Of a DNA stretch of 64,000 nucleotides, positions 35,074 to 44,829 are shown in pieces. Position 1 is the stretch's first letter. The number at the start of each line of letters is the position of its first letter. The notes beneath the pieces were generated by a model. The model was not told the origin of the DNA and made no database searches. It was given only the letters and a program-made list of their open reading frames with translations. Position numbers and translations under genes: made by a program. The DNA is from Lewinellaceae bacterium (lineage in GTDB: Bacteria > Bacteroidota > Bacteroidia > Chitinophagales > Saprospiraceae): NCBI GenBank assembly GCA_020636195.1, contig JACJYH010000003.1, positions 248,001 to 312,000 of the forward strand. The letters are read 5' to 3'.

Positions 35074-35112
35074 AAATACTGAGGCAAGCTACACCGCCTA
35101 TCTCAGTATTAT
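35074..35112. terminator. Hairpin terminator between convergent genes
   Basis: AATACTGAG at 35075-35083 pairs with CTCAGTATT at 35102-35110, with an inner GGC/GCC helix. It lies between the hydrolase operon (+) and the large secreted protein (-), and can stop both. Confidence 0.55.
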
Positions 35113-35154
35113 TTATTGGATTCACACGGAAGAAAAAATCCTACGCAACATAAA

Positions 35155-38115
35155 TCACTCTATAACCATCCTCTTACTGTACCAAATAGACTTACCATCT
35201 ATTGTGTCAATTTTAATAATGCACGTATAAATACCATTTACTTTCTCACCCATTTGAATATTGGTAAGAGTATCTCCTTGGTTTATCTCGGTAGTTTTGA
35301 TGAGCCTTCCCAATAAATCTACAACCTGAATATTTCCTTTTTTAATATTTACATCATCAAAAGCGACATAGAAACTTCCCGGATTTGGGTTTGGAAATAT
35401 TTTTATTCTGTCATCGTTTTGAAAGAAAACATCTTCCACTCCTGTTGGTTTACAGCTCAAAGTGTCGATCCTTTTGTCCACAACCCTATGAAATAGGATA
35501 TCGTGACCTTCATTATTCAAGTGAATCCCATCACCTGAATCATACTGAGATAGGATAAAGCCATTGCTTGCAGCAATTCCAGTCCAGAAATCAATAGCAT
35601 GATCTCCATAAGTAGAGAATATCGCATCTCTCACTGATGTTTGTATGTCTATTTGACTTTGACTTCCTAGATTTCTCGGTTGTGTAGTACAAATAAATGT
35701 TTGTACGCCTTCTGCTTGTGCTGCCTTGACTATCAAATCAAAATTCCGCATTTGCTGGTCCAAACCAAAGTTATTGACAGCATCATTGGATGGCATATTT
35801 ACAATGATGGCATATGGTTGATAACTCAATGCTTTTGTAATATTTCTGGTAGTATCCGGTACAATAGATATTCCCGATGAAACCGTGCCGGTAGGTACTA
35901 TATGATAGGTAGTATATCCTCCTTTTGCCAAATTGACGACCTTAAATCTGGAATCAGTAGAGAGTGATGCGGCGTATTTATTCACCCAAGAACTGTCTCT
36001 TGGCGATGCACCTGTACCTTCTGCTGTTGAAGATCCGAGTACGACAATGGTACAATTAATGACTTCATCCGTGATAGTAAATGTGGCATCGCTCTGATCC
36101 GAAGCTGTATTTCCGGATACCCTTACTAGTGCTTGGCTAGTCACATCATTTGGCACAGACCAAGTATATTTTCCGGAGAGTCCGCTTGCTTTTCCTACTG
36201 GCTTCCAATCTGCACCATTATTATTAGAATATTCGATATTGACTTCTGCGATGTTTCTGCTTTTCCAACGAATTTCTTCATTTCTTCCGGCTTGCCAAAC
36301 TTCGCCGCCATTCGGTTGTAAGACAGTCACAGATTCTTCTGCGGTGGCTTCGGATGCATACATCACTTTCAATGCACCTAAATAGAAAAATTTGGATGCA
36401 TTGGTATTATTTGGACCTGGAGAAGCTAGTATAGTGATTGTACCATCAGAAGCAGGTTTCAGAGTGGAAGTGACGACTTTGTCGGTATTGGAAGCAACGT
36501 TCAAAAACAAAGAATCCACAGTACTACCTGTAATCAGGTATTTTGTTTCCCTATTGTCAGTTGCAGTTCTGGAAGCAAATATCGTCAACGTATATTCCTT
36601 TTCTACATTCAGATTGTACAATTGAGCTGCTCCAGTAGGTTGTTCTTGACCACCAAATGATGCTACATTACCAAAAAAGCTATCTGCAGAAGCAGTAACA
36701 GGAATTCCTAAATCAGGGTTTGGTGTCACTGTTCCATCTCTATTGATATTGTTGAATGGGTCAGAAATTTTAATACCATAACCACTGTTCAATCCTTGAC
36801 TATTAGGAATGTCTACGATTTCACCAGCTACAGGATCTTGAATATTGTTCCATGGTGCCAATGAAAGATTGTCACCAAAGTCAATCAAAAGTGTGTCTAA
36901 CCCAGATGGTGGAGCCTTCTCCTCATAGCTGATGATGAGAGCACCCAAATAGTAGAATTTTGACCCATTGGTATTATTCGGGCCGGGAGATGCCTTGAGT
37001 GTGATATTTCCATCTTGATCAGGAATCATGGTGGATGTGACAACGACAGAAGTATTGGATGCTACGTTCAAAAAGACAGAATCGATACTTGCACCTTCTA
37101 TGACATACTTGGTCTCTCGGTTATCAGTTGCAGTGCGTGATGCAAACATGCTCAAAGTATAAGCGTTGCCCGCTGTCAAGTTTGAAATCGTCACAGCAGC
37201 TGTGGGTTGTTCTTGTCCACCAAAAGTCACCACATTACCAAAAAAACTATCGGCGCTGGCCGTAGAAATCATACCTGTGGATGGATCTGGACTGACCGTT
37301 CCATCGCGATTGATGTTATTGAATGCATCGGTTACTGCGATGTTATATCCGGTTTCTTTGCCATGCTTTGTAGTTAGGTTTTCCAAAACACCGGCTTGAG
37401 GATCTGTCAGATTCAGCCAAGGAAGCGGAGATAAGTTATCACCAAAATCGATAAGTATTGAATCTTTGGTCACTACTGTAGGTTCATTTTGTTCGGGGTA
37501 AATCAACGTTACAGCTCCTAAATAGTAAAATTTTGATCCATTGGAATTATTTGGACCAGGTTCTGCACTCAAAACTATATTGCCACCTGCATCGGGTTTT
37601 ATTTGGAATGAGGCTACTTGAGAAGCGTTAGAAGCAGCATTCAAAAATACAGAGATAGTAGTGCTACCTGTTGCAGTGTACATTGCTTCTCTATTGTCAG
37701 TAGCATCTCGCGAAGCAAAAATAGAAAATGAATATACCAATGTGGGATCAAGGTGACTAAAGGTGACGGCTCCTGTAGGCTGAGATTGTCCACCAAAGTC
37801 AGCGACATTTCCAAAAAAACTATCACCAGTGGCTGTAGCAGGCAATCCAAGAGCAGGATCAGGATTTGTTGTACCGTTTCTATTGATATTATTGAATGCA
37901 TCTGTTACAGCTATGCTATATCCAGTCGCATTGCCTTTTTGGTTAGTAAGATCAGCAATCATACCTGCCGCCGGATCAGCAAGGTTATTGATCGGTGCCG
38001 GAGATAGATTGTCTCCAAAGTCCACAATGATGGTATCCATGTGTTGTGCTTGGAGCATGTAGATAATACATGTAAAGAAACTGATCATCAGTTTTCTGTG
38101 TAAACGATGTGCCAT
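35155..38115 (-). CDS. T9SS-secreted SGNH hydrolase with three repeated modules
   Basis: 986 aa. Signal peptide (MLQAQ), then three homologous ~190-residue modules (~27-205, ~218-395, ~406-585), each opening with IDFGDNLS and containing FNNINR, SFFGN, FGGQ-QPT, FASR-ATDNRE and SPGPNN-N-SKF-YLGA. Next come an Ig-like domain (~595-680, VLQPNGGEVWQAGRNEEIRW), an SGNH/GDSL domain (~685-885: GSSTAEG nucleophile block, PSNDA, DGIHLNNEGH) and a type A T9SS sorting domain (~905-986, KIFPNPNPGSFYV). Probably an exported carbohydrate esterase, with the modules as binding or spacing units; the substrate is unknown. Preceded by a -7 box. Confidence 0.88.
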   Translation of the reverse strand: MAHRLHRKLMISFFTCIIYMLQAQHMDTIIVDFGDNLSPAPINNLADPAAGMIADLTNQKGNATGYSIAVTDAFNNINRNGTTNPDPALGLPATATGDSFFGNVADFGGQSQPTGAVTFSHLDPTLVYSFSIFASRDATDNREAMYTATGSTTISVFLNAASNASQVASFQIKPDAGGNIVLSAEPGPNNSNGSKFYYLGAVTLIYPEQNEPTVVTKDSILIDFGDNLSPLPWLNLTDPQAGVLENLTTKHGKETGYNIAVTDAFNNINRDGTVSPDPSTGMISTASADSFFGNVVTFGGQEQPTAAVTISNLTAGNAYTLSMFASRTATDNRETKYVIEGASIDSVFLNVASNTSVVVTSTMIPDQDGNITLKASPGPNNTNGSKFYYLGALIISYEEKAPPSGLDTLLIDFGDNLSLAPWNNIQDPVAGEIVDIPNSQGLNSGYGIKISDPFNNINRDGTVTPNPDLGIPVTASADSFFGNVASFGGQEQPTGAAQLYNLNVEKEYTLTIFASRTATDNRETKYLITGSTVDSLFLNVASNTDKVVTSTLKPASDGTITILASPGPNNTNASKFFYLGALKVMYASEATAEESVTVLQPNGGEVWQAGRNEEIRWKSRNIAEVNIEYSNNNGADWKPVGKASGLSGKYTWSVPNDVTSQALVRVSGNTASDQSDATFTITDEVINCTIVVLGSSTAEGTGASPRDSSWVNKYAASLSTDSRFKVVNLAKGGYTTYHIVPTGTVSSGISIVPDTTRNITKALSYQPYAIIVNMPSNDAVNNFGLDQQMRNFDLIVKAAQAEGVQTFICTTQPRNLGSQSQIDIQTSVRDAIFSTYGDHAIDFWTGIAASNGFILSQYDSGDGIHLNNEGHDILFHRVVDKRIDTLSCKPTGVEDVFFQNDDRIKIFPNPNPGSFYVAFDDVNIKKGNIQVVDLLGRLIKTTEINQGDTLTNIQMGEKVNGIYTCIIKIDTIDGKSIWYSKRMVIE

Positions 38116-38155
38116 ATTTTACTGTTTTTAGTGGTTACTGATTCTATATATTAAG

Positions 38156-38163
38156 CAAAAATA
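38156..38163 (-). promoter_or_regulatory. Bacteroidota -7 promoter box for the secreted hydrolase
   Basis: The minus strand reads TATTTTTG about 40 bases upstream of the start at 38115. Confidence 0.5.
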
Positions 38164-38354
38164 ATAGTTAGAATCCATTTCAAATACTAAATGGCATATT
38201 ATTATAATTCCTTTTTGGTAAGTGCTGTATTCAAAGTTCATAGTAAGGATAAATTACAATTCTCATCAGCTCATTTTGAACGAAATACATATCAATGTTG
38301 TTTAGTTTTTTTGGCAACAAGAAAGTTTCAAATATCCGAATTACCTTTTAAATT

Positions 38355-41300
38355 ATGGTGGAAAGTCATTATCAGCAACTCATTCTTAAGCTCGATGAAT
38401 TTATCAGGAAATACTATCTCAATAAATTGATTAGAGGTGTATTGTACAGTATTGGGTTAGTATTGGGGTTGTTTCTTCTCTTCAATGTTTTAGAATACTA
38501 TTTTTATTTCAATACCGGAATTCGTAAAGTATTCTTCTACTCCTTTGTATTTACGACCATAGCAGCATTGGGTTATTGGATAATAAATCCATTGGTACGA
38601 TATTTAAAACTAGGTTCAACCATCAGCCATGAGGAAGCTGCAGTCATCATTGGCGATCATTTTACAGATGTTAAAGACAAGCTACTCAACATCTTACAAC
38701 TAAAGAAACAGGCTGATGCCGGCCATGCCCAAGAACTTGTCATAGCCGGAATTGAACAAAAAACGAGATCAATTCAGTTGGTACCATTCAAAAGTGCTAT
38801 TGACCTTCAAAAAAATCGAAAATATGCCAAGTATGCGCTGCCACCATTGGCTATATTACTATTTATATTATTTGCTGCACCGAGCATTCTTAGAGATGGC
38901 ACCCAAAGGATTATTGAAAATAACAAAACCTTCGAAAGAGTTGCGCCATTCACATTTGAAATAGAAAATCCCAATTTACGAGTGATTCAGAATGAAGACT
39001 TTACATTGAAAGTTGGGACAGAGGGAGAAGTCGTGCCCGATGAAATGTACCTTGTAATGGCCAATTTCCTATACAAGATGACTAAGGAACCTGATCAAAC
39101 TTTCTCTTACACTTTCAAAAATGTTCAGAAAAATCAAGAATTTTTACTTCAGTCAGGAACATTCCACTCTGAGTCACATGAACTTCGAGTAATAGAAAGG
39201 CCCAACCTTCATGGGTTTTCCATCAACTTGACTTTTCCTGCCTATCTACAGAGAAAAAATGAAACGATAGAGAGTTTAGGCGACCTTTCCATCCCTGAAG
39301 GAACCAAATTACAATGGTTGTTTGATGCTCAATACACAGATCAAGTATCACTCCAATTTGAAAATGAAAATGCTCAAGTTAGAGCAGAGAAAAACGGAGA
39401 AACCACGTTCAAATTTGAGCGCCGAGCCATGAATGATGAGAAATACACTGTATATTTATCCAATAAGGACATTCCTAATGCAGATAGCCTTCAGTACTTA
39501 CTTTCTGTCATTAAAGACCAATATCCTTCCATTTCTGCGGATCAAGTCATAGACAGCTTACATGAAACAACAATTTACTTTGCAGGGAATGCGGCAGATG
39601 ATTATGGACTAAAAAGATTGACTTTTAACTATACTATCTCACATGAAAATGGGAAAGCAGATGCACCACAGGTCAAAGATTTGAGCTTTGCAAGAGGAAG
39701 GGAAACATCGTTTGATTATATTTTAGATTTACAAAAACTGAACCTTCAACCAGGTGATCAGCTGACTTACTATTTTGAGATTTTTGATAATGATGGCGTT
39801 CATGGCAGTAAATCATCTAAATCGACATTGATGACGTATGCTAAGCCTACATTAGAAGCACTAGAAAAGCAAGAAAAATTCAATGATGAGCAACTGAAAG
39901 ATGAACTTCAGGAGGCACTCAAAAAAATGGAAAAGCTACAAGAACAAATGAAGAAGTTGAGAGACAAGCTGATTCAAGAGAAAGACATGAATTGGCAGGA
40001 TAAAAAGGAAATGGAAAAAATGCTTGAAGAGCAAAAGAAAATCCAAGAGCAAATAGAAAAGGCAAAGGAGAAGCTGGATGAGAATATGAAAAATCGGGAA
40101 GAACTTCAAAAAGATCCAGAAACTATGGAAAAAGAAGAAAAATTGAAGGAATTGTTTGAAAAAGCAGTTGACCCTGAGACGAAGGAATTGATGGACAAGA
40201 TTCAAGAATTGATGCAGGAATTAGAGAAAGATGATGCGGTACAAATGCTGGATCAATTACAACAAAACAACGATTCAAAACAAAAAGAAATGGATCGTTT
40301 ACTTGACCTGTACAAGCAACTGGAAATGGAGAAAAATATTCAAGATCAGATCAAAGACCTCGAAAAATTAGCCGCTGAACAAGAGAAATTGGCTGAGAAA
40401 ACAGAGAAAAAAGAGGAACCTAAAGAAGATCTTATGCAAAAGCAAGAAGACTTGAATAAGAAAATGGAGGACATCAAGAAGAAGCAAGAAGAGCTTGAGA
40501 AAAAGAACAAAGAGCTATCTCCACCTAAAAAAATGGATGAAGATGCTCAAGAAAAAATGGAAGATATCAGCAATGATATGGAGAAAAGTCAGAAACAAAT
40601 GGAAAAAAATGACCAACAAGGCGCATCAAAATCTCAAAAATCTGCAGCCAAGAAAATGAAACAACAAGCAGCAGATATGAAGAGTGCCATGCAAAGTGGG
40701 AATTCAGAGCAGGCAGGAGAAGATATCAAGACCATCAGGCAATTATTAGAAAATCTAGTGACATTATCTTTTGACCAAGAAGATTTGGTAAAAGAAACCG
40801 GAGTTCAGTATGTCAATTCACCTCTTTTTCCACAAAATATCAGACAACAATACAAACTTCAAAATGACTTCAAGATAATAGAGGACACCTTAGTAGCACT
40901 GAGCAACCGTAACTCTGACATCGAAGCATTTGTCATGGATAAGGTACATGAGATCAAATACAATCTCAAAGAGAGTATAGATCTCCTTGAAGCAAGAGAT
41001 GTTGCCAATGGTCAAGAGAGACAAAGAAGAACGATGAAAAATGTCAATGACTTGGCTTTGATGATGAACGAATCTTTAGAAAATGCACAAAAACAACAAT
41101 CTGCAGGAATGCCGGGCAGTCAAATGTGCAATAAACCCGGAGGAAAAGGTAGTGGTAACAGCGGTGGAAAACCAATGGATAAAATCACCCAAGGCCAACA
41201 AGGACTCAATGAGAGTATGCAGGGAATGAAGGACAAAATGGATAAAGATGGAAAAAACAGTGCGAAGGATTTTGCGCAAGCAGCTGCGCGACAGGCTGCC

Positions 41301-41687
41301 CTGAGAAAAGCCCTTGAAGAACTCCAAGGAGAAAAAAAGGAACAAGGTAAAGGCTCGGAAGCACTTGATGAAATCATCAATAATATGGACAAAATCGAGA
41401 CTGAATTGGTCAATAAACGTCTCAATTATGAAACTTTAAAGAGGATGAAAGACATCGAAACAAAACTCTTGGAAGCTGAAAAAGCAGAAAGACAAAGAGA
41501 ATTGGATGAAAAACGGAAATCTGAAACAGCCAAAGATCTTCCTCGAGAAGTACCAAATAATATTCAAGAGTATCTGAAAAAAAGGCAATCAGAAGCAGAA
41601 ATGTACAGATCTGTGACACCTAGTCTAAAACCTTATTTTAAAGGTCTTGTTGATGAATATTATCACAATGTAAAATCTAAAAAATGA
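38355..41687 (+). CDS. DUF4175-family membrane protein with long coiled coil
   Basis: 1,110-residue inner-membrane protein of the Bacteroidota DUF4175 family. Two N-terminal membrane helices (~24-45 and ~55-75) with the family motif ISHEEAAVIIGDHF, a third helix near 155-180, an extracytoplasmic beta-rich part (~200-500), then a highly charged Lys/Glu/Gln coiled coil (~505-800), a helical segment and a Gly/Lys/Met-rich tail. The exact role of the family is unknown; a scaffold function is inferred from the coiled coil. The repeats in the 3' half are compositional. RsbW-like, ybeY and deoD genes follow in the same direction. Confidence 0.88.
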   Translation: MVESHYQQLILKLDEFIRKYYLNKLIRGVLYSIGLVLGLFLLFNVLEYYFYFNTGIRKVFFYSFVFTTIAALGYWIINPLVRYLKLGSTISHEEAAVIIGDHFTDVKDKLLNILQLKKQADAGHAQELVIAGIEQKTRSIQLVPFKSAIDLQKNRKYAKYALPPLAILLFILFAAPSILRDGTQRIIENNKTFERVAPFTFEIENPNLRVIQNEDFTLKVGTEGEVVPDEMYLVMANFLYKMTKEPDQTFSYTFKNVQKNQEFLLQSGTFHSESHELRVIERPNLHGFSINLTFPAYLQRKNETIESLGDLSIPEGTKLQWLFDAQYTDQVSLQFENENAQVRAEKNGETTFKFERRAMNDEKYTVYLSNKDIPNADSLQYLLSVIKDQYPSISADQVIDSLHETTIYFAGNAADDYGLKRLTFNYTISHENGKADAPQVKDLSFARGRETSFDYILDLQKLNLQPGDQLTYYFEIFDNDGVHGSKSSKSTLMTYAKPTLEALEKQEKFNDEQLKDELQEALKKMEKLQEQMKKLRDKLIQEKDMNWQDKKEMEKMLEEQKKIQEQIEKAKEKLDENMKNREELQKDPETMEKEEKLKELFEKAVDPETKELMDKIQELMQELEKDDAVQMLDQLQQNNDSKQKEMDRLLDLYKQLEMEKNIQDQIKDLEKLAAEQEKLAEKTEKKEEPKEDLMQKQEDLNKKMEDIKKKQEELEKKNKELSPPKKMDEDAQEKMEDISNDMEKSQKQMEKNDQQGASKSQKSAAKKMKQQAADMKSAMQSGNSEQAGEDIKTIRQLLENLVTLSFDQEDLVKETGVQYVNSPLFPQNIRQQYKLQNDFKIIEDTLVALSNRNSDIEAFVMDKVHEIKYNLKESIDLLEARDVANGQERQRRTMKNVNDLALMMNESLENAQKQQSAGMPGSQMCNKPGGKGSGNSGGKPMDKITQGQQGLNESMQGMKDKMDKDGKNSAKDFAQAAARQAALRKALEELQGEKKEQGKGSEALDEIINNMDKIETELVNKRLNYETLKRMKDIETKLLEAEKAERQRELDEKRKSETAKDLPREVPNNIQEYLKKRQSEAEMYRSVTPSLKPYFKGLVDEYYHNVKSKK

Positions 41688-41755
41688 GCTCCCTCAGAAA
41701 ACCTTTATTAAGCTCGGCACAATATTTGAATACAAAAACATATTGACCCTATTAA

Positions 41756-42175
41756 ATGAAAGTTCACATGCTTACCATCAATTCAAATCCTAAAAACATC
41801 TTCCAGATTGAAAGTTACCTTACTCATTTAGGATTCAAGCAAGATGATGATAAATATGGAGATATATTGATATCGTTGACGGAAGCAGTAAACAATGCTA
41901 TCATCCATGGAAATGCAGGCGATGAATCAAAACATGTCCATATCCTCATCAAGGAATTTAATGATGGTATATCCTTCTGCGTCAGCGATGAAGGCAGTGG
42001 ATTCAATCCAACTAAATTGCCGGATCCCACTTGTGGGGCACATTTAGATGCATGTGGTGGGCGAGGCGTGCATATCATGAAAAGCTTGTCAGATAATATT
42101 AAGTTTGAAAATAATGGATCCACTGTGGAAATGTTCTTTTCCACGTCAAAAAGTTTAAAAACACACTTCAAATAA
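41756..42175 (+). CDS. RsbW-like serine kinase / anti-sigma ATPase domain protein
   Basis: 139 aa single-domain GHKL ATPase. The N box is LTEAVNNAIIHGN, G1 DEGSGFNP and G2 GGRGVHIM. These match the anti-sigma-factor/anti-anti-sigma kinase type (HATPase_c_2) without a dimerisation domain. In other bacteria such proteins phosphorylate STAS-domain antagonists to control a sigma factor; no STAS or sigma gene is adjacent. The ybeY start follows after three bases, so the two are cotranscribed. Confidence 0.88.
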   Translation: MKVHMLTINSNPKNIFQIESYLTHLGFKQDDDKYGDILISLTEAVNNAIIHGNAGDESKHVHILIKEFNDGISFCVSDEGSGFNPTKLPDPTCGAHLDACGGRGVHIMKSLSDNIKFENNGSTVEMFFSTSKSLKTHFK

Positions 42176-42178
42176 GAG

Positions 42179-42619
42179 GTGATACAGTTTTTCGCAGAGC
42201 TCCCCATAAAACCTCCATTCAAGAAGGATGAGCACATCATTAGATCGTGGTTACAATCCATCGCAGCCCAAGAAAATAAAAAAATCTCTGAGTTGACCTA
42301 TGTCTTCTGTAACGATTCCTATTTATTAGAACTCAACAGAAACTATCTCAACCACGATACGTACACCGACATCATTACCTTCCCATATCAAGAGGGCGAC
42401 AATATAGAAAGTGACATCTTCATCAGTGTTGATAGAGTGACAGAAAATGCAGCAAATTTTCAAGTGACATTTCGGCATGAATTATGTAGGGTTATTGTTC
42501 ACGGTCTTTTACATTTAATCGGGTACAATGACACCACAGCAGAAGAGAGTCAATTGATCAGAGAAAAGGAAAACTTTTATTTAGATTACTTAGGGTCAAC
42601 TTCTGATTTTTTAAAATAA
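42179..42619 (+). CDS. ybeY: Endoribonuclease YbeY (rRNA maturation factor)
   Basis: 146 aa metal-dependent RNase acting in 16S rRNA 3' processing and ribosome quality control. The core RVIVHGLLHLIGYND carries two of the zinc His residues; the third consensus His is replaced (YND instead of YDH), a variant I believe is usual in this phylum. TYTDIITFPYQEG is the second conserved block. GTG 42179 lies three bases after the upstream stop, and no ATG precedes the conserved region. Confidence 0.9.
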   Translation: MIQFFAELPIKPPFKKDEHIIRSWLQSIAAQENKKISELTYVFCNDSYLLELNRNYLNHDTYTDIITFPYQEGDNIESDIFISVDRVTENAANFQVTFRHELCRVIVHGLLHLIGYNDTTAEESQLIREKENFYLDYLGSTSDFLK

Positions 42620-42632
42620 AACAATAAAGAAC

Positions 42633-43334
42633 ATGCCTACACCACATATTGAAGCCGGACAAGGAGAAATTGCACCTTCCATACTTTTGCCTGGTGATCC
42701 TCTGAGAGCTAAGTTTATTGCTGAAAATTTTTTAACAGACATCCACCAATTCAATAAGGTAAGAAATATGTTTGGTTACACAGGAACCTATCAAGGAAAA
42801 AGATTATCTGTGATGGGAACCGGTATGGGTATGCCTTCCATTGGCATCTATTCGTATGAATTGATAAAATTTTATGGTGTCAAAAACTTAATCAGAGTTG
42901 GTTCGGCAGGTTCCATTCAGCCTCATATCAAGGTGAATGACATAGTGATAGCCCAAGGTGCATCATCCAACTCGAGTTTCAGCAGGCAGTTTAAGCTACG
43001 TGGAGAAGTAGCTGCTTTGTCTGATTGGGGATTGCTGTCAAAGGCAGTACAAAGAGCAGAAGAGTTGAACCTAAACTACCATGTAGGCAATATCATGAGT
43101 AGCGATACTTTCTACGATTTCGAAACAGATAGCTGGGAAAATTGGGCAAAAGTGGGCATCATGTGCTTAGAAATGGAAGCATTTGCGCTATTTTTAACTG
43201 CACAATCGCTGGGCGCAAAGGCATTGACTATTTGTACAATCTCAGATTCCCTCCTCACCGGAGAAAGTATGAGCCATCAGGATCGTGAAGTCAATTTGAA
43301 GAATATGATGCAATTGGCACTGGATGTAGTCTGA
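42633..43334 (+). CDS. deoD: Purine-nucleoside phosphorylase, DeoD type
   Basis: 233 aa hexameric-type enzyme cleaving purine (deoxy)nucleosides with phosphate. PTPHIEA at the N terminus, ILLPGDPLRAKFIAENFL (phosphate binding), GTGMGMPSIGIY, IRVGSAGSI, CLEMEAFALF and ICTISDSLLTGE cover all family blocks, with the catalytic Asp in SDSL. Full length. It follows ybeY by 13 bases in a probable salvage/RNA-maturation transcript. Confidence 0.95.
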   Translation: MPTPHIEAGQGEIAPSILLPGDPLRAKFIAENFLTDIHQFNKVRNMFGYTGTYQGKRLSVMGTGMGMPSIGIYSYELIKFYGVKNLIRVGSAGSIQPHIKVNDIVIAQGASSNSSFSRQFKLRGEVAALSDWGLLSKAVQRAEELNLNYHVGNIMSSDTFYDFETDSWENWAKVGIMCLEMEAFALFLTAQSLGAKALTICTISDSLLTGESMSHQDREVNLKNMMQLALDVV

Positions 43335-43342
43335 CGGTCGCA

Positions 43343-44086
43343 CTATTTGTAATATCCAAATAATTGATTTTTTCGCATTCTCAAGACGCCGAAGATGGCC
43401 TCAGAGATGATATTAGAGCTCATTTTTGAAGTACCTTTGATCCTATCTTTAAATATGATGGGAACTTCTTTGATTTGAAAATCTTTGTTCCAAGCATAGT
43501 ATTTCATTGCAATTTGAAATGTATAACCTACAAAATTGATTTTACTCAAATCCAAATTTTCCAATACTTTGCGTCGGTAACAAATGAATCCTGCAGTAGG
43601 ATCTTTCACCGGCATACCTGTCACAATACGCACATAAAGAGAGGCACCCTTAGAAAGGAATAATCGCCCATTTGGCCAATTTTCTACACCACCACCGGTA
43701 GTATATCTTGAACCTACAGAGACATCAGCACCTAGTTCACATGCATCTCTGAGACGTAACAAGTCCTTAGGATCGTGGCTGAAGTCTGCATCCATTTCAA
43801 AGATATAATCAAAACCTTCGCTGATACCATATCTGAATCCCAAAATGTAGGCAGTACCTAATCCTAATTTTCCGGCTCTTTCCAGTAAAAACAATCTGTT
43901 TTCGAATGCTTTGTGGTTTTTCACGGCATTCGCAGTGCCATCTGGTGAATTATCGTCCACAACTAAAACGTTAAAATCATCGGATTGGGATAAAACGGCG
44001 TCTATGATAGAGTTGATGTTTTCTATCTCATTGTAGGTAGGAATGATGATGAGCGACCGTTTCAAAGATTCAAGGGAATTTATCAA
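43343..44086 (-). CDS. Polyprenol-phosphate mannosyltransferase (GT2)
   Basis: 247 aa family-2 glycosyltransferase of the dolichyl-phosphate-mannose-synthase type: IIIPTYNEIENI, VLVVDDNSPDGT, then EMDADFSHDP (metal-binding DAD) and VGSRYTTGG. It has no C-terminal membrane helices, like bacterial Ppm1/DPM1 catalytic domains. It would charge a polyprenol carrier for surface glycan or protein glycosylation. The start is uncertain: TTG 44086 gives an extension, whereas TTG 44065 gives MKRSLIIIPTYNE, as relatives begin. Confidence 0.92.
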   Translation of the reverse strand: MINSLESLKRSLIIIPTYNEIENINSIIDAVLSQSDDFNVLVVDDNSPDGTANAVKNHKAFENRLFLLERAGKLGLGTAYILGFRYGISEGFDYIFEMDADFSHDPKDLLRLRDACELGADVSVGSRYTTGGGVENWPNGRLFLSKGASLYVRIVTGMPVKDPTAGFICYRRKVLENLDLSKINFVGYTFQIAMKYYAWNKDFQIKEVPIIFKDRIKGTSKMSSNIISEAIFGVLRMRKNQLFGYYK

Positions 44087-44148
44087 ACTGAAATCTAAAA
44101 ATATACAAATGTATTACTTGATGATCGAATTAAAGAATTTAGTCAAGT

Positions 44149-44808
44149 TTATTTTATCTTGATGCGCACTTTGCTATCAATTCCAACAGTATCTTGTGTG
44201 TGTATTACATCCAAAATATTGGGATATACTTTTCTCTTTTTGCTTAGAAAATTCTCCAATGTCATCCAGACTGCCTTTTCAATATCTTCAGATGTCTGAG
44301 GTTTCGGTGTTTGCTTTTTAGTCTCTATCAAGTACCAATGGGATTTTTTTATAATGCGCTTGCCTACATTACTTCTATACGTATGCCTTGTGATGCCAAG
44401 TTTATACAAGATCACCATTCTTTTGATTCCGGTTTCTTCTTCTATTTCTCTTAATGTGGCTTCTTTTTTTGTTTCCTTCGGTTCTATTTTACCCTTCGGT
44501 AAATCCCAAGAGCCTCTACGGAATATAAATAAGTATTCACCCAGTTCATTGCGTACCAGTCCGCCTCCGGCTTCAATGATCGTAAAATGAGATAGAAAAT
44601 CTGCTTTAAGTTTTTCATAATCGCTGTAGTGGATGATGACTTTATCTACTTTCAGTGTCCTTTCCAAAGAATAGATTACGTTCAATAAAAACTTTGGATT
44701 TCCATCATATGCCATAAATAGCGAACGAGGAATGGTCATATCCACGATGTCAATATTTTCAGAAGCTTTGAGAATAACTTCTGCCTCATTTATATGAATT
44801 TTGTACAT
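44149..44808 (-). CDS. Nudix hydrolase
   Basis: 219 aa. An N-terminal ~75 residues of unknown type precede a Nudix fold with a complete Nudix box (GKIEPKETKKEATLREIEEE then TGI), including the metal-binding REIEEE. FIFRRGSWDLPKG is the strand before it. The substrate may be a nucleotide diphosphate derivative. Its start overlaps the -7 box of the divergent pyrE gene, so the two promoters face each other in a very short gap. Confidence 0.9.
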   Translation of the reverse strand: MYKIHINEAEVILKASENIDIVDMTIPRSLFMAYDGNPKFLLNVIYSLERTLKVDKVIIHYSDYEKLKADFLSHFTIIEAGGGLVRNELGEYLFIFRRGSWDLPKGKIEPKETKKEATLREIEEETGIKRMVILYKLGITRHTYRSNVGKRIIKKSHWYLIETKKQTPKPQTSEDIEKAVWMTLENFLSKKRKVYPNILDVIHTQDTVGIDSKVRIKIK

Positions 44809-44811
44809 TTG
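44804..44811 (+). promoter_or_regulatory. Bacteroidota -7 promoter box for pyrE
   Basis: TACATTTG matches TAnnTTTG 19 bases before the pyrE ATG at 44830 and overlaps the start codon of the divergent Nudix gene. Confidence 0.55.
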
Positions 44812-44829
44812 CTTTTTAATTCAACTTTT

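Noticed and set aside
35400..38100. Tandem DNA repeats suggesting a CRISPR or satellite array
   Set aside because: The repeats are ~570 bp apart, in one open frame, and correspond to three protein modules of the secreted hydrolase.
38191..38430. 79-codon plus-strand open frame before the DUF4175 gene
   Set aside because: It overlaps the start of the DUF4175 gene in another frame and shows no recognisable sequence or ribosome-binding context.
39900..41350. Low-complexity purine-rich repeat tract
   Set aside because: It is the Lys/Glu/Gln coiled coil of the DUF4175 protein, with compositional bias rather than true repeats.
42490..42545. YbeY with a missing third zinc ligand as a broken gene
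   Set aside because: The GYND variant in place of GYDH is, to my knowledge, usual in Bacteroidota, and the rest of the protein is intact.
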